Below are positions 23,453 to 31,736 of a stretch of 52,744 bases of DNA, in pieces. Position numbers and translations under genes: made by a program. The stretch comes from an uncultured Corynebacterium sp. Its GTDB lineage: Bacteria > Actinomycetota > Actinomycetes > Mycobacteriales > Mycobacteriaceae. A model generated the notes under the pieces. The model saw only the letters and a list, made by a program, of their open reading frames with translations, did no database searches and was not told the origin of the DNA. How positions within the stretch are numbered: position 1 is the stretch's first letter; each line of letters begins with the position of its first letter. The stretch spans positions 1 through 52,744 of the forward strand of contig CAMIFC010000014.1 in the NCBI GenBank assembly GCA_946220775.1, in the 5' to 3' direction.

Positions 23453-23490
23453 AGGACGCCACCCGGTGTGGGGCCCAGTGGCGTCCTAAA
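23453..23490. repeat. Inverted pair of the GGACGCCAC motif between convergent genes
   Basis: AGGACGCCAC (23453-23462) and GTGGCGTCCT (23478-23487) form a 10-bp stem with a 15-nt loop between fadA2 and the convergent DUF4185 gene. The T-rich tracts lie before the left arm and, on the other strand, before the right arm. That is the opposite of a bidirectional terminator, where they follow the stem. Confidence 0.65.
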
Positions 23491-23492
23491 AA

Positions 23493-24764
23493 CTACAGTT
23501 GATCCAGGTCGGTGCGGAAAACGGTGGGGTTATATCCGCTCCATTGGGTGGCAACGAAGTAGAGATCCTTTCCGGATTGCTGGGGGAACGGGAAGGCGCC
23601 ATAAATGTCGGGGGATTGCAGGCGGGAAATGACTGTCTTGGCTGGTTCCCAGGGGTCTTCCAGAGAATCGGCTTGACGAAGCACAATGCCCGACGCGTTT
23701 TCATACATCGCGACCCAACGGCCTAGATGTTTGTTGAAGTGGACGTGCATTTCGGAAACCCGGCCGTCAATGACTGGGGAAGCATCAGTTGCTTTAGTGG
23801 ACCATGACGAGCCAGTCCAGAACTCCGCAGTATCCCAGGATGGGAAATCGGCGGTGGGAATCCGAGCCAGGCGGGCAGCGCCGTGTCGACCATTAGGGGT
23901 GCCGAAGACATATACGAATTTGGAGTCGTTCTTGTCCTGGACGAAGGCAGTCATCTGGAAGTTCTCCAGCCCTGGAACGTGGTTGGGGAGGCCTTGTGCA
24001 ACCCGAGGATCATTAGACGGGTTGGTATTGGTTCGGGTCGATCCAGCTGATGGCTTCCAGGTTTTGCCACCATCGCGTGACTGTACGGTTTGGGCGTAAT
24101 TAGTTGTCCACTGACCTGGTTTGCCCCACTTCTTGATCGACATGAAGTCAACGTATTGCACGCCATCAATGTGAATACCCGCGGTAGGGATTTTGGTCAT
24201 TTCAACCCCATCGCGATGCAGGGCCTGAGGAAGGAATTCAGAGCTAGAGTCCCCGCTGGCCACTCCGTCAATGCGGAAACCACGGGCGGGATTTCCACTG
24301 TGGGAATAGAACAAAGCGTTGGAATGCCATCCTTCGCCTTGGCCAGGAACACAGCGAAACGAATCTCCGAAGGCGATGAGGGTGCGACCATCACCAGAAT
24401 CCCACATGATTCCCAAGTCGGTGGTGGATAGTCCGGCTTGCTCGGTTTGATCTGGGCCCGTGAACTGGTACAAGGCCTTGGTTGACTTCGTGCTGGAAGG
24501 AAGCCGACTCGGGGTCTTGCGGGGAAAACTGCTGCCCAAATCCGAGGACCCCAAAAGGTCATTGCTGGACGATCCCGTGACAGCGGCCGATAACTGTTCG
24601 CTGCTGTCCGGGGCATAAGGGCGACACATATTCTCTGCGGTAGCGATGGGGGATGTCACGACGCATCCGGCAACGCCAATTCCAATGGTGCCTACAAGGG
24701 CAATGATGTGGTGTTTTTTTGAATAACGGCGAAGTGTGTGGGCGCCTGTAGAAGCGGTAGACAT
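23493..24764 (-). CDS. DUF4185 secreted lipoprotein
   Basis: 423 residues. The N-terminus has a basic stretch (RRYSKKHH) and a hydrophobic core ending in VAGC, an acceptable lipobox, so the protein is probably lipid-anchored at the outer face. After a Ser-rich linker the DUF4185 beta-propeller-like domain follows, with DLGIMWDSGDGRTLIAFGDSF, AQTVQSRDGGKTW, EMHVHFNKHLGRWVAMYEN and QLYFVATQWSGYNP-like blades. The DGG-T-W repeat resembles Asp-box propellers of sialidase-like proteins. Activity is unknown. The ATG at 24764 is preceded by TATATT with a 6-nt gap, so it is probably leaderless. Confidence 0.82.
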   Translation of the reverse strand: MSTASTGAHTLRRYSKKHHIIALVGTIGIGVAGCVVTSPIATAENMCRPYAPDSSEQLSAAVTGSSSNDLLGSSDLGSSFPRKTPSRLPSSTKSTKALYQFTGPDQTEQAGLSTTDLGIMWDSGDGRTLIAFGDSFRCVPGQGEGWHSNALFYSHSGNPARGFRIDGVASGDSSSEFLPQALHRDGVEMTKIPTAGIHIDGVQYVDFMSIKKWGKPGQWTTNYAQTVQSRDGGKTWKPSAGSTRTNTNPSNDPRVAQGLPNHVPGLENFQMTAFVQDKNDSKFVYVFGTPNGRHGAARLARIPTADFPSWDTAEFWTGSSWSTKATDASPVIDGRVSEMHVHFNKHLGRWVAMYENASGIVLRQADSLEDPWEPAKTVISRLQSPDIYGAFPFPQQSGKDLYFVATQWSGYNPTVFRTDLDQL

Positions 24765-24812
24765 GCTAACAATATATCTGTGACGGGAAACATTCTGTGG
24801 GAAGGACAGCAC
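24765..24812. promoter_or_regulatory. Divergent promoter region
   Basis: The AT core CAATATATCT lies next to the minus-strand ATG. It supplies TATATT, 6 nt before that start, and may also serve the plus-strand gene, whose mRNA would then have a leader of about 30 nt with its own GGAAGGA. Confidence 0.4.
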
Positions 24813-25304
24813 ATGGTCGATGAGAAACCGAAGCAGGGCGAGGCAAGCCGCTTCATGAAGTTGGGGCTGGCCGGTGCGTTGGGTGTAGCTATGGTCTGGA
24901 CTGGCGCTTCGCCAGCGGTGGCTCAGCCAGAGAAAGCTGATAGTCCGACCTCGCCGGCAGAGGAAGTTCCCGAGGCTTATCCACTGCCCGATATCCGAGT
25001 GCCTGACGAACGCCCGTCTGGTTCCCTGTCTGCACTGACCAGCTCGACTCCGGATAGTCGTGAGGATATTGGAACAGAGCGGCAAGCCTTCTGCCGTAGC
25101 CTTGGGAAACGCATGGCCGATATTCGGTCGCAATGGCAGGAATTGGTGGACCGGGTGGCGTCCGGAAAAAACGAAGGGGCTGACTACCTGGACCTCGTTC
25201 GTGAGGCGAACGAGCTACGCATCGAATACACCAATGTGAACGCTGCGAACTGGGAATGCCTCACGGCGGCAGCTCGCTTTGGTTCGCCGATGGGATCCCT
25301 GTAA
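24813..25304 (+). CDS. Small secreted protein of unknown function
   Basis: 163 residues with a signal peptide (KLGLAGALGVAMVWTGASP) and likely cleavage at AVA-Q. A proline/acid-rich linker follows, then a compact helical domain of about 75 residues. That domain has two cysteines (AFCRSLGK and NWECLTAA) that probably pair, and a helix-rich KRMADIRSQWQELVDRV...LREANELRIEYTNV. GGAAGGA lies 6 nt before the ATG. The sequence coding for VDRVASGKN contains one exact copy of the GGTGGCGTCC motif followed by six As. It lies 15 bp before coaE. No family is recognised. Confidence 0.7.
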   Translation: MVDEKPKQGEASRFMKLGLAGALGVAMVWTGASPAVAQPEKADSPTSPAEEVPEAYPLPDIRVPDERPSGSLSALTSSTPDSREDIGTERQAFCRSLGKRMADIRSQWQELVDRVASGKNEGADYLDLVREANELRIEYTNVNAANWECLTAAARFGSPMGSL

Positions 25305-25319
25305 AACACGGAGGAGAAC

Positions 25320-25937
25320 ATGTTGTTAATCGGATTGACGGGTGGAATTGGCTCCGGAAAGTCAACCGTGGCGCGGGAATTAGCAGACCGCGGCGCCGTG
25401 GTCGTTGACGCGGACCAGATTGCTCGGGAGATCGTGGAGCCGGGGCAACCGGCACTGGCGGACTTGGCCGAAGCTTTTGACGGGGTAATTTACTCAGACG
25501 GGGAGCATGCAGGGGAGCTGAACCGTGCAGAGTTGGCGAAGCAGGCCTTTGCCACCTCAGCGGCCACTGAAAAGCTCAATTCAATCACGCACCCTCGAAT
25601 CCGCGAGCGCACCGCAGAGACAATAAAGCAGGCTGCCGATGATGGGGCACAGGTGGTGGTTTATGACATGCCACTGCTGATTGAAAACGGCGAAGCTCAG
25701 CGCATGGATCACGTTGTGGTTGTTGATGCGGACGATGAATTGCGGATCAGTCGACTCGTGGAGCACCGGGGTCTCGATGAGGCCGATGTGCGTCGCCGAA
25801 TCAAAGCGCAAATTGACCGGGAGACGCGACTAGCAGCAGCGGACACCGTCCTGGATAACTCCGGGACTCCGGAAGAACTGATCGCACAAGTGGATGCATT
25901 TTGGGCGGATGTGGTGCAGCCTCGGTTGAAAGAATGA
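25320..25937 (+). CDS. coaE: Dephospho-CoA kinase
   Basis: 205 residues, catalysing the last step of coenzyme A synthesis (ATP-dependent phosphorylation of dephospho-CoA). P-loop GLTGGIGSGKST, acceptor-site VVVDADQIAREIVEPG, lid-region NSITHPRIRERT and VVYDMPLLIE are all present. This is a single-domain enzyme, unlike the longer mycobacterial CoaE that carries a C-terminal GrpB-like domain. GGAGGAG lies 3-4 nt before the ATG. Confidence 0.95.
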   Translation: MLLIGLTGGIGSGKSTVARELADRGAVVVDADQIAREIVEPGQPALADLAEAFDGVIYSDGEHAGELNRAELAKQAFATSAATEKLNSITHPRIRERTAETIKQAADDGAQVVVYDMPLLIENGEAQRMDHVVVVDADDELRISRLVEHRGLDEADVRRRIKAQIDRETRLAAADTVLDNSGTPEELIAQVDAFWADVVQPRLKE

Positions 25938-25992
25938 GGCTCACAGTGACTGACTAGGGTGCTGATCTGCCCATAATCCCTAGGATGGGGAT

Positions 25993-28137
25993 ATGGCATT
26001 TGCAGCAGAGCGACCTGAACTGTCCTACTCCGAATTCCGCCCCGTCGGTGATATCGAGCGGGCCTCCGGGGAATTCGAGGTCATCAGCGACTATCAACCA
26101 GCTGGTGACCAGCCTTCAGCGATCGCGGAACTAAGTCAACGGCTGGACCGCGGTGAACGCGACGTGGTGCTCATGGGCGCCACCGGTACGGGTAAGTCGG
26201 CAACAGCGGCGTGGCTCATTGAAAAAGAACAGCGCCCCACGTTGGTGATGGCGCCGAATAAAACGCTGGCTGCGCAGTTGGCGAATGAATTGCGCTCACT
26301 GCTGCCCAACAACGCGGTGGAGTATTTCGTGTCTTATTACGATTACTACCAGCCGGAAGCCTATATCGCGCAGACCGATACCTATATCGAGAAAGACTCT
26401 TCCATTAACGAAGACGTCGAGCGGCTACGCCACTCTGCGACGTCTGCGCTGTTATCCCGACGCGACGTGGTCGTGGTGAGCTCGGTGTCCTGCATTTATG
26501 GCCTAGGCACGCCACAGTCTTATTTGGATCGCTCGGTGGTCCTCAAGGTGGATGAGGAAGTCGACCGCGATCAATTTTTGCGACTGCTCGTCGACATCCA
26601 ATATGATCGAAACGATATTTCATTCACCCGGGGCACATTCCGCGTCAAGGGGGACACCGTAGACATCATTCCGGCATACGAAGAGCTCGCGGTTCGGGTG
26701 GAGTTTTTCGGTGATGACGTCGATGCGTTGTACTACATTCACCCGATCACCGGGGACATCATCAAGGAAGTCGACGAACTGCGAATCTTTCCAGCGACCC
26801 ACTACGTGGCCGGACCGGAGCGCATGGAAAAAGCTATGCAGGCCATCCGAGAAGAGCTCGAGGAGCGCCTAGCGGAACTAGAGAATCGCGGGCAGCTGCT
26901 CGAAGCGCAGCGGCTGCGGATGCGCACAGAATATGACCTGGAAATGATTCAGCAAGTTGGTTTTACCAGTGGCATCGAGAACTACTCGCGGCACATTGAC
27001 GGACGTCCTGCCGGGAGCGCACCGGCCACGTTGATTGATTACTTCCCGGAAGACTTCCTCACCATCATTGACGAGTCCCACGTCACCGTGCCACAGATCG
27101 GCGGCATGTTTGAAGGTGACATGTCGCGTAAACGAAACCTTGTTGAGCACGGGTTTCGCCTCCCCAGCGCCCTCGATAACCGCCCGCTGACCTGGGAAGA
27201 ATTCGACGATCGCAAGGGCCAATGTGTGTACATGTCCGCAACGCCCGGAGACTACGAGATCGCGGCAGCACAGGGCGAGTTCGTGGAGCAGGTGATTCGC
27301 CCAACCGGTCTGGTCGACCCAAAGGTGGAGGTTCGTCCGACCGATGGCCAGATCGATGACCTCATTGAACAGATCCGCCAGCGCACAGAGAAGGACGAAC
27401 GCGTGTTGGTTACGACGCTGACGAAGCGGATGGCCGAGGATCTGACGGACTATCTGCTGGAACATGGCGTTCGGGTGCGGTACATGCACTCCGATATCGA
27501 CACGTTGAAGCGAGTCGAGCTGCTGCGGCAGTTGCGGCTCGGGGACTACGACGTGCTGGTCGGCATCAACCTTCTGCGCGAGGGACTGGACTTGCCGGAG
27601 GTCTCCCTCGTGGCGATTCTGGACGCAGATAAGGAAGGCTTCCTCCGGTCGACACGCTCATTGATCCAGACGATCGGCCGTGCGGCACGAAACGTGTCCG
27701 GTGAGGTCATCATGTATGCGGATAACGTCACCGAATCGATGACCAATGCAATTGATGAAACCGAGCGCCGTCGGGCGAAGCAGATCGCGTATAACGAAGA
27801 ACACGGCATCGACCCTCAGCCGTTGCGCAAGAAGATTGCCGACATTCTGGATCAGGTCGCAGACTTTGGCGACGATTATGGAGAATTCGGCGCTTCCGGA
27901 ACGAGCGACACCAGCGACGAAGCGGATCACGGCATGGCCGGCGACATCGCAACGAGCTCTGGTGTGCAGGACACGGAAAACATGGCGCGCCCACAGCTGG
28001 AGAACCTGATCGAGGAGATGACGAAGCAGATGAAGGACGCCGCGCGGGAACTCAAATTCGAACTTGCTGGCCGGTTGCGTGACGAAATCGCGGATCTGAA
28101 AAAGGAATTGCGCGGAATGAAGGAGGCTGGCCTCTAA
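25993..28137 (+). CDS. uvrB: UvrABC excision nuclease subunit B
   Basis: 714 residues of the damage-verifying helicase-like subunit. Walker A GATGTGKSATAAW lies near residue 57. The beta-hairpin region YYDYYQPEAYIAQTDTYIEKD clamps the DNA. DEAD-like DESHVT, motif V GINLLREGLDLPEVSLV and motif VI QTIGRAARN are present. The C-terminal UVR domain (LENLIEEMTKQMKDAARELKF) contacts UvrC. Before it lies a non-conserved Ser/Thr/Asp linker (GASGTSDTSDEADHG). TAGGAT ends 6 nt before the ATG, consistent with a leaderless mRNA. uvrA is 3.6 kb downstream. Confidence 0.97.
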   Translation: MAFAAERPELSYSEFRPVGDIERASGEFEVISDYQPAGDQPSAIAELSQRLDRGERDVVLMGATGTGKSATAAWLIEKEQRPTLVMAPNKTLAAQLANELRSLLPNNAVEYFVSYYDYYQPEAYIAQTDTYIEKDSSINEDVERLRHSATSALLSRRDVVVVSSVSCIYGLGTPQSYLDRSVVLKVDEEVDRDQFLRLLVDIQYDRNDISFTRGTFRVKGDTVDIIPAYEELAVRVEFFGDDVDALYYIHPITGDIIKEVDELRIFPATHYVAGPERMEKAMQAIREELEERLAELENRGQLLEAQRLRMRTEYDLEMIQQVGFTSGIENYSRHIDGRPAGSAPATLIDYFPEDFLTIIDESHVTVPQIGGMFEGDMSRKRNLVEHGFRLPSALDNRPLTWEEFDDRKGQCVYMSATPGDYEIAAAQGEFVEQVIRPTGLVDPKVEVRPTDGQIDDLIEQIRQRTEKDERVLVTTLTKRMAEDLTDYLLEHGVRVRYMHSDIDTLKRVELLRQLRLGDYDVLVGINLLREGLDLPEVSLVAILDADKEGFLRSTRSLIQTIGRAARNVSGEVIMYADNVTESMTNAIDETERRRAKQIAYNEEHGIDPQPLRKKIADILDQVADFGDDYGEFGASGTSDTSDEADHGMAGDIATSSGVQDTENMARPQLENLIEEMTKQMKDAARELKFELAGRLRDEIADLKKELRGMKEAGL

Positions 28138-28157
28138 GCGGAAGGGAAAGTACTAGA

Positions 28158-28601
28158 ATGAGTCACATGTTTAAAAAAGTTGTCGTAGGCACTGACGGTA
28201 CTGAATCTTCGCATCTTGCGGTACGCCGGGCAGCGGGGATCGCGGCAGCTTTTGGCGGGGAGCTCATCTTGGCATCCGCGTACTATGCCAAGGAGGATGA
28301 AGCGCTGGCTTCTCAGCGCAACGAGTCCCAGCCGCTGGTCGGTGGCGACCACGCTGAGCAGGTGCTTGCCTCCGCGATTGAGATCGCGAAGGAGGCTGGG
28401 GTGGCAGAACCCAAGGCGGTGTTGCGCCGTGGCTCCCCAGTTGACGCGTTGATGGCTGTGGTGACGGAAATGAAGGCCGACTTGCTGGTGGTGGGGAACC
28501 GGGGCATCAACTCCCTCACCGGCCGCCTTCTCGGCTCGGTGCCCGCCGATGTTGCCCGTCAATCCGATTGCGACGTGATGATCGTCCACACGGTGGACTA
28601 G
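28158..28601 (+). CDS. Universal stress protein
   Basis: 147-residue single UspA domain. The ATP-binding signature G-x2-G-x9-G-S is seen in VVGNRGINSLTGRLLGSVPADV, with the N-terminal VVVGTDGTESSHLAVR and the Asp for adenine contact. The syntenic M. tuberculosis gene is Rv1636. Two starts compete: the ATG at 28158 with GAAGGGAAAG upstream, and the ATG at 28167 (MFKKVVVG), which lies exactly 7 nt after a TAGAAT box and would be leaderless. The second fits the pattern of neighbouring genes. Confidence 0.9.
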   Translation: MSHMFKKVVVGTDGTESSHLAVRRAAGIAAAFGGELILASAYYAKEDEALASQRNESQPLVGGDHAEQVLASAIEIAKEAGVAEPKAVLRRGSPVDALMAVVTEMKADLLVVGNRGINSLTGRLLGSVPADVARQSDCDVMIVHTVD

Positions 28602-28623
28602 TTCGCGTCTGATCCCACGGCGA

Positions 28624-30915
28624 CTATTCCCAGGGCAGCAGCTCGTCCGCTAGCACGGTGAGACCCTGGGTCGCGCGGGTGATCGCCACGTACACGTCGT
28701 TGAGACCTTGGGGCGAGGCTGCAACGATGGTGGCCGGCTCGAGAAGCACGACCTCATCAAACTCCAGCCCCTTCGCCTGAGTCACATGCACGAAAAGCAC
28801 ATTGTCGGCAGCCTCGAAACCGGCTTCCGTCCACCGCTGTTGCACCGCAGACACGATCGGTTCCGCCCCGATCACCCCGACTAGGCCCTTCCCGGCGCGC
28901 TCCACGATCTTGGTTATCTGCGACTCGAAATCGTCGAGCCCGGCGATCACCACACCGCGGCCCGTGTTACGCAACGCGACGGCTGGCTGTTGTTCGGGGG
29001 CAATTTCTGGGAGCAGACGATTCGCGAGGTCGGCGATGTCTTGCGGGGTGCGGTAGTTCACCGTGAGCTCGCGCAACTGCCAGCGGTCTGCCACATAGGG
29101 GGTCATTGTTTCTTCCCAGGTGTCCACGCCAGCGGGGTTACCGGTTTGGGCTGGGTCACCAACCACCGTCAGCCAGCGGTTGGGGGAGCGGCGGAACACC
29201 ATGCGCCAGTCCATCGCGGAGAGCTCTTGGGCTTCGTCCACAATGACGTGCCCATATGCCCACCGCATGTCATCGGCGGCACGTTGGGCTGTGGTGCGGT
29301 GGTCGCGTGCTCGTTGGCGTCCTGCTAATTGCTCGGCATCAATCACGTCGTAGGCCATCAGTACTTCGGGCGCGAAGCCGTCGTCCAGATCTTGGCTGGC
29401 GGAGCCGGTCAGAATATCCAGCGCGTCCTGGGCTTCAGCGATTTTGTCGAGCCACTCCTCGCGTTCCTGCTGTTCTGCCTGCTCATCGTCGATGATGCCC
29501 AGCAGATCGGCTAATTCGTCGAGCAGTGGAGCATCCGCATCCGTCCAGCCTTCCTGCGGAGCCAGCCCTGCGATCGTGTCCGCATCATATTCGTGGGCGA
29601 TTTCCCCAGCGCGTTCGTAAAGATCCGCCAGCACTTGCTCAGGGGTCAGCTCCGGCCAGAACTCATTGATGGCGTCCATGACGGTCGCTTCTTCGCGCAG
29701 GTCATCGCGGAGATTGGCGATGTCATCCGGGGTCAGCAGGTTATCCCCGCCAAGGGGATCACGACCGATATCGGCGGCCAGTGCGTCGGCCAACGCCTTG
29801 ACCAGGTGCTCCACGAACTGGGGGCGCGCTTGGTTGTGGGGTCGTTTCGTCCGACGTGCCCTGGTTCTGGCGCGGCGAACCATCGTGGGGGTGAGTTCTA
29901 CCGTCACGCCGTCAATCTTGAAAACCCGGTTGGCGTCCGGAATTGTTTGCCAAGAATTCACCGCGAGCGCCAGAATGTTGAGCATTTCGATTGAGCCCTT
30001 GATTTCGCGGGCGAGCAGATTCGTCTCTGGACGCGTCGTAATCCCCGGTAGTAGCGTTCCCGGGGTCGCCAGAACCACACCGGTTTCGCCGAGGGACGGC
30101 AGCACTCGAGAAATATATTCCAAGAACCGAGTATTCGGCCCGATGATGAGCACGCCGGTGTGCTCCAGCTGTTCACGCCAGGTGTACAGCAGGTAAGCAG
30201 CACGGTGCAGAGCCACGGCCGTTTTCCCCGTTCCCGGTGCACCTTGGACGACCGTGACGGAACGATGCTCGCTGCGGATGATCGCATCCTGTTCGGCGGC
30301 GATGGTCTCTACGATGTCCGTCATATGCGTGGTTCGCGCTTCGTTCACCGCATCCAGCAGCGCCTCTTCTTTTCCGACGCCACCCGCTTCAACCACAGTG
30401 GCCTCCGCTCCCGTGGCGGTGGAGCCGGTGGCGTCCTTGAGACGTTCATCCGAGACGGATTGGATTTTTCGACCACGGGTTTTGATGTGGCGACGGGTAT
30501 GAACTCCGTCGGGGTGCAGGGTGGTCGCGAGGTAGAAGGCACGGGCGAGAGGAGCGCGCCAGTCCATGAGGAGGGTGCGCATCGTCGCGTCGTCATCGTG
30601 CAATCCGATGCGTCCGATGTACCGCCGATCCAGGGCCTCGTTACCGGGCACGGGGTTTTCTGGATCGTCGTCTTCCACATCGATGCGGCCGAACATCAAG
30701 CCAATTTCTGCAGCGGAGAGCGTGTCCAGGCGTTGAGAGATATCCCGAACTTCCCGGTCACGCACCATCAGCCCCTGGGCATCGTCGATATCGGCTTGTT
30801 TGCGCACGACTGCGAGCCGTTGCTCGAACTTCGATCGGGTGTGATCGACGATCTCGAGGAGCTCATCGAGGTGGGCTTGTTCGGCATCGAGCTCTGAACT
30901 GTGGGGGTTGGTCAA
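28624..30915 (-). CDS. HelD-family RNA polymerase-recycling ATPase
   Basis: 763 residues. An N-terminal coiled-coil arm (residues about 1-70, AHLDELLEIVDHTRSKFEQRL) is followed by a UvrD-like split ATPase: Walker A VVQGAPGTGKTAVALHRAAYLLY, Walker B VIVDEAQELSAMDWRM, GDPAQTGNP, KGLEFDEVVLLEP and the C-terminal VYVAITRATQ. HelD inserts into the channels of stalled RNA polymerase and uses ATP to release it. Actinobacterial relatives (HelR) protect polymerase from rifamycins. I see no rifamycin-associated element in the 78-bp upstream gap. TTG start with GGAG 5 nt before. Confidence 0.9.
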   Translation of the reverse strand: MTNPHSSELDAEQAHLDELLEIVDHTRSKFEQRLAVVRKQADIDDAQGLMVRDREVRDISQRLDTLSAAEIGLMFGRIDVEDDDPENPVPGNEALDRRYIGRIGLHDDDATMRTLLMDWRAPLARAFYLATTLHPDGVHTRRHIKTRGRKIQSVSDERLKDATGSTATGAEATVVEAGGVGKEEALLDAVNEARTTHMTDIVETIAAEQDAIIRSEHRSVTVVQGAPGTGKTAVALHRAAYLLYTWREQLEHTGVLIIGPNTRFLEYISRVLPSLGETGVVLATPGTLLPGITTRPETNLLAREIKGSIEMLNILALAVNSWQTIPDANRVFKIDGVTVELTPTMVRRARTRARRTKRPHNQARPQFVEHLVKALADALAADIGRDPLGGDNLLTPDDIANLRDDLREEATVMDAINEFWPELTPEQVLADLYERAGEIAHEYDADTIAGLAPQEGWTDADAPLLDELADLLGIIDDEQAEQQEREEWLDKIAEAQDALDILTGSASQDLDDGFAPEVLMAYDVIDAEQLAGRQRARDHRTTAQRAADDMRWAYGHVIVDEAQELSAMDWRMVFRRSPNRWLTVVGDPAQTGNPAGVDTWEETMTPYVADRWQLRELTVNYRTPQDIADLANRLLPEIAPEQQPAVALRNTGRGVVIAGLDDFESQITKIVERAGKGLVGVIGAEPIVSAVQQRWTEAGFEAADNVLFVHVTQAKGLEFDEVVLLEPATIVAASPQGLNDVYVAITRATQGLTVLADELLPWE

Positions 30916-30993
30916 ACTTTCTCCGAGCTAAGGTTTCTGCAGTTCACCGGCGGTGAGCAAGGAGCTCGATTCTAGCAGCGAGATCGGATTCGG

Positions 30994-31683
30994 TCACCAG
31001 CCCCGCGCGCGCCATTCCTCTAGCTTGGGTGCTTCCTTGCCGACGGTGGTGCTGTCACCGTGGCCGGGGTGAATCCGCGTGCCTTCCGGCAACGTCAGGA
31101 CGCGTTCGGCGACGTCGGAGATCAGCTGCTGGAACTGTTCTGGCGTGTTCGTTTTTCCGACGCCACCGGGGAACACACTATCGCCTGCGAACAACCGTGG
31201 TGCGTCGTCTGGCAATTCCACGTACACCGCCAAGCCGCCAGGTGTGTGACCCCGTAGTTCAACAGCAGTCATCTTCAGCTCGACACAGTTACCCGCCAAT
31301 CGGAGAGGTTCGAATGTGCCTTCATCATTGCCATAAAGCTCGTCGGCTGGCACGGGCAATTCTGCTGCATCTTTGCGGGGCGCGTGGTGGCGGGCACCGG
31401 TGGCGTCCAAAACCTCCTTCAACGCGCGGACATGGTCGGCGTGCTGATGGGTGGTGAGAACGTCGGTGATGGTGACGCGCAGGGTTTTTGCTAGCGCCAG
31501 GAGGTGCTCGGCATCGGCCGCCGCATCGATGAGAAGCGCATTGCCACCGCTGGCGATGAGGTAGGCGTTGTTGTCCATCTCGCCCACCGTGGTCCGAGCC
31601 ACAAGTGTGCTATCAGTGGGAATAATTTTGACATCGCGGGGGTTATTTAGATGTCGGAACTCATTGACCTCAGAAATATGCAT
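30994..31683 (-). CDS. MBL-fold metallohydrolase (glyoxalase II-like)
   Basis: 229 residues. The zinc ligands THQHADHV, the GHTPGGLAVYV histidine, FAGDSVFPGGVG and IHPGHGDSTT are those of the glyoxalase II / persulfide-dioxygenase branch of the metallo-beta-lactamase fold. It is the syntenic counterpart of M. tuberculosis Rv1637c. I chose the ATG at 31683 because TAAGCT ends exactly 7 nt before it (leaderless layout); a longer frame from 31767 would run across the divergent uvrA start. The physiological thioester or sulfur substrate is unknown. Confidence 0.9.
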   Translation of the reverse strand: MHISEVNEFRHLNNPRDVKIIPTDSTLVARTTVGEMDNNAYLIASGGNALLIDAAADAEHLLALAKTLRVTITDVLTTHQHADHVRALKEVLDATGARHHAPRKDAAELPVPADELYGNDEGTFEPLRLAGNCVELKMTAVELRGHTPGGLAVYVELPDDAPRLFAGDSVFPGGVGKTNTPEQFQQLISDVAERVLTLPEGTRIHPGHGDSTTVGKEAPKLEEWRARGW

Positions 31684-31736
31684 GGATACCAGCTTAATCA
31701 GGTCCCGTAGAGTTGAACACGAAGAAGGGAGAAGAT

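Noticed and set aside
23453..23490. Simple bidirectional terminator between fadA2 and the DUF4185 gene
   Set aside because: A stem is present, but no U-tract follows it in either direction; the T-rich tracts lie before the arms.
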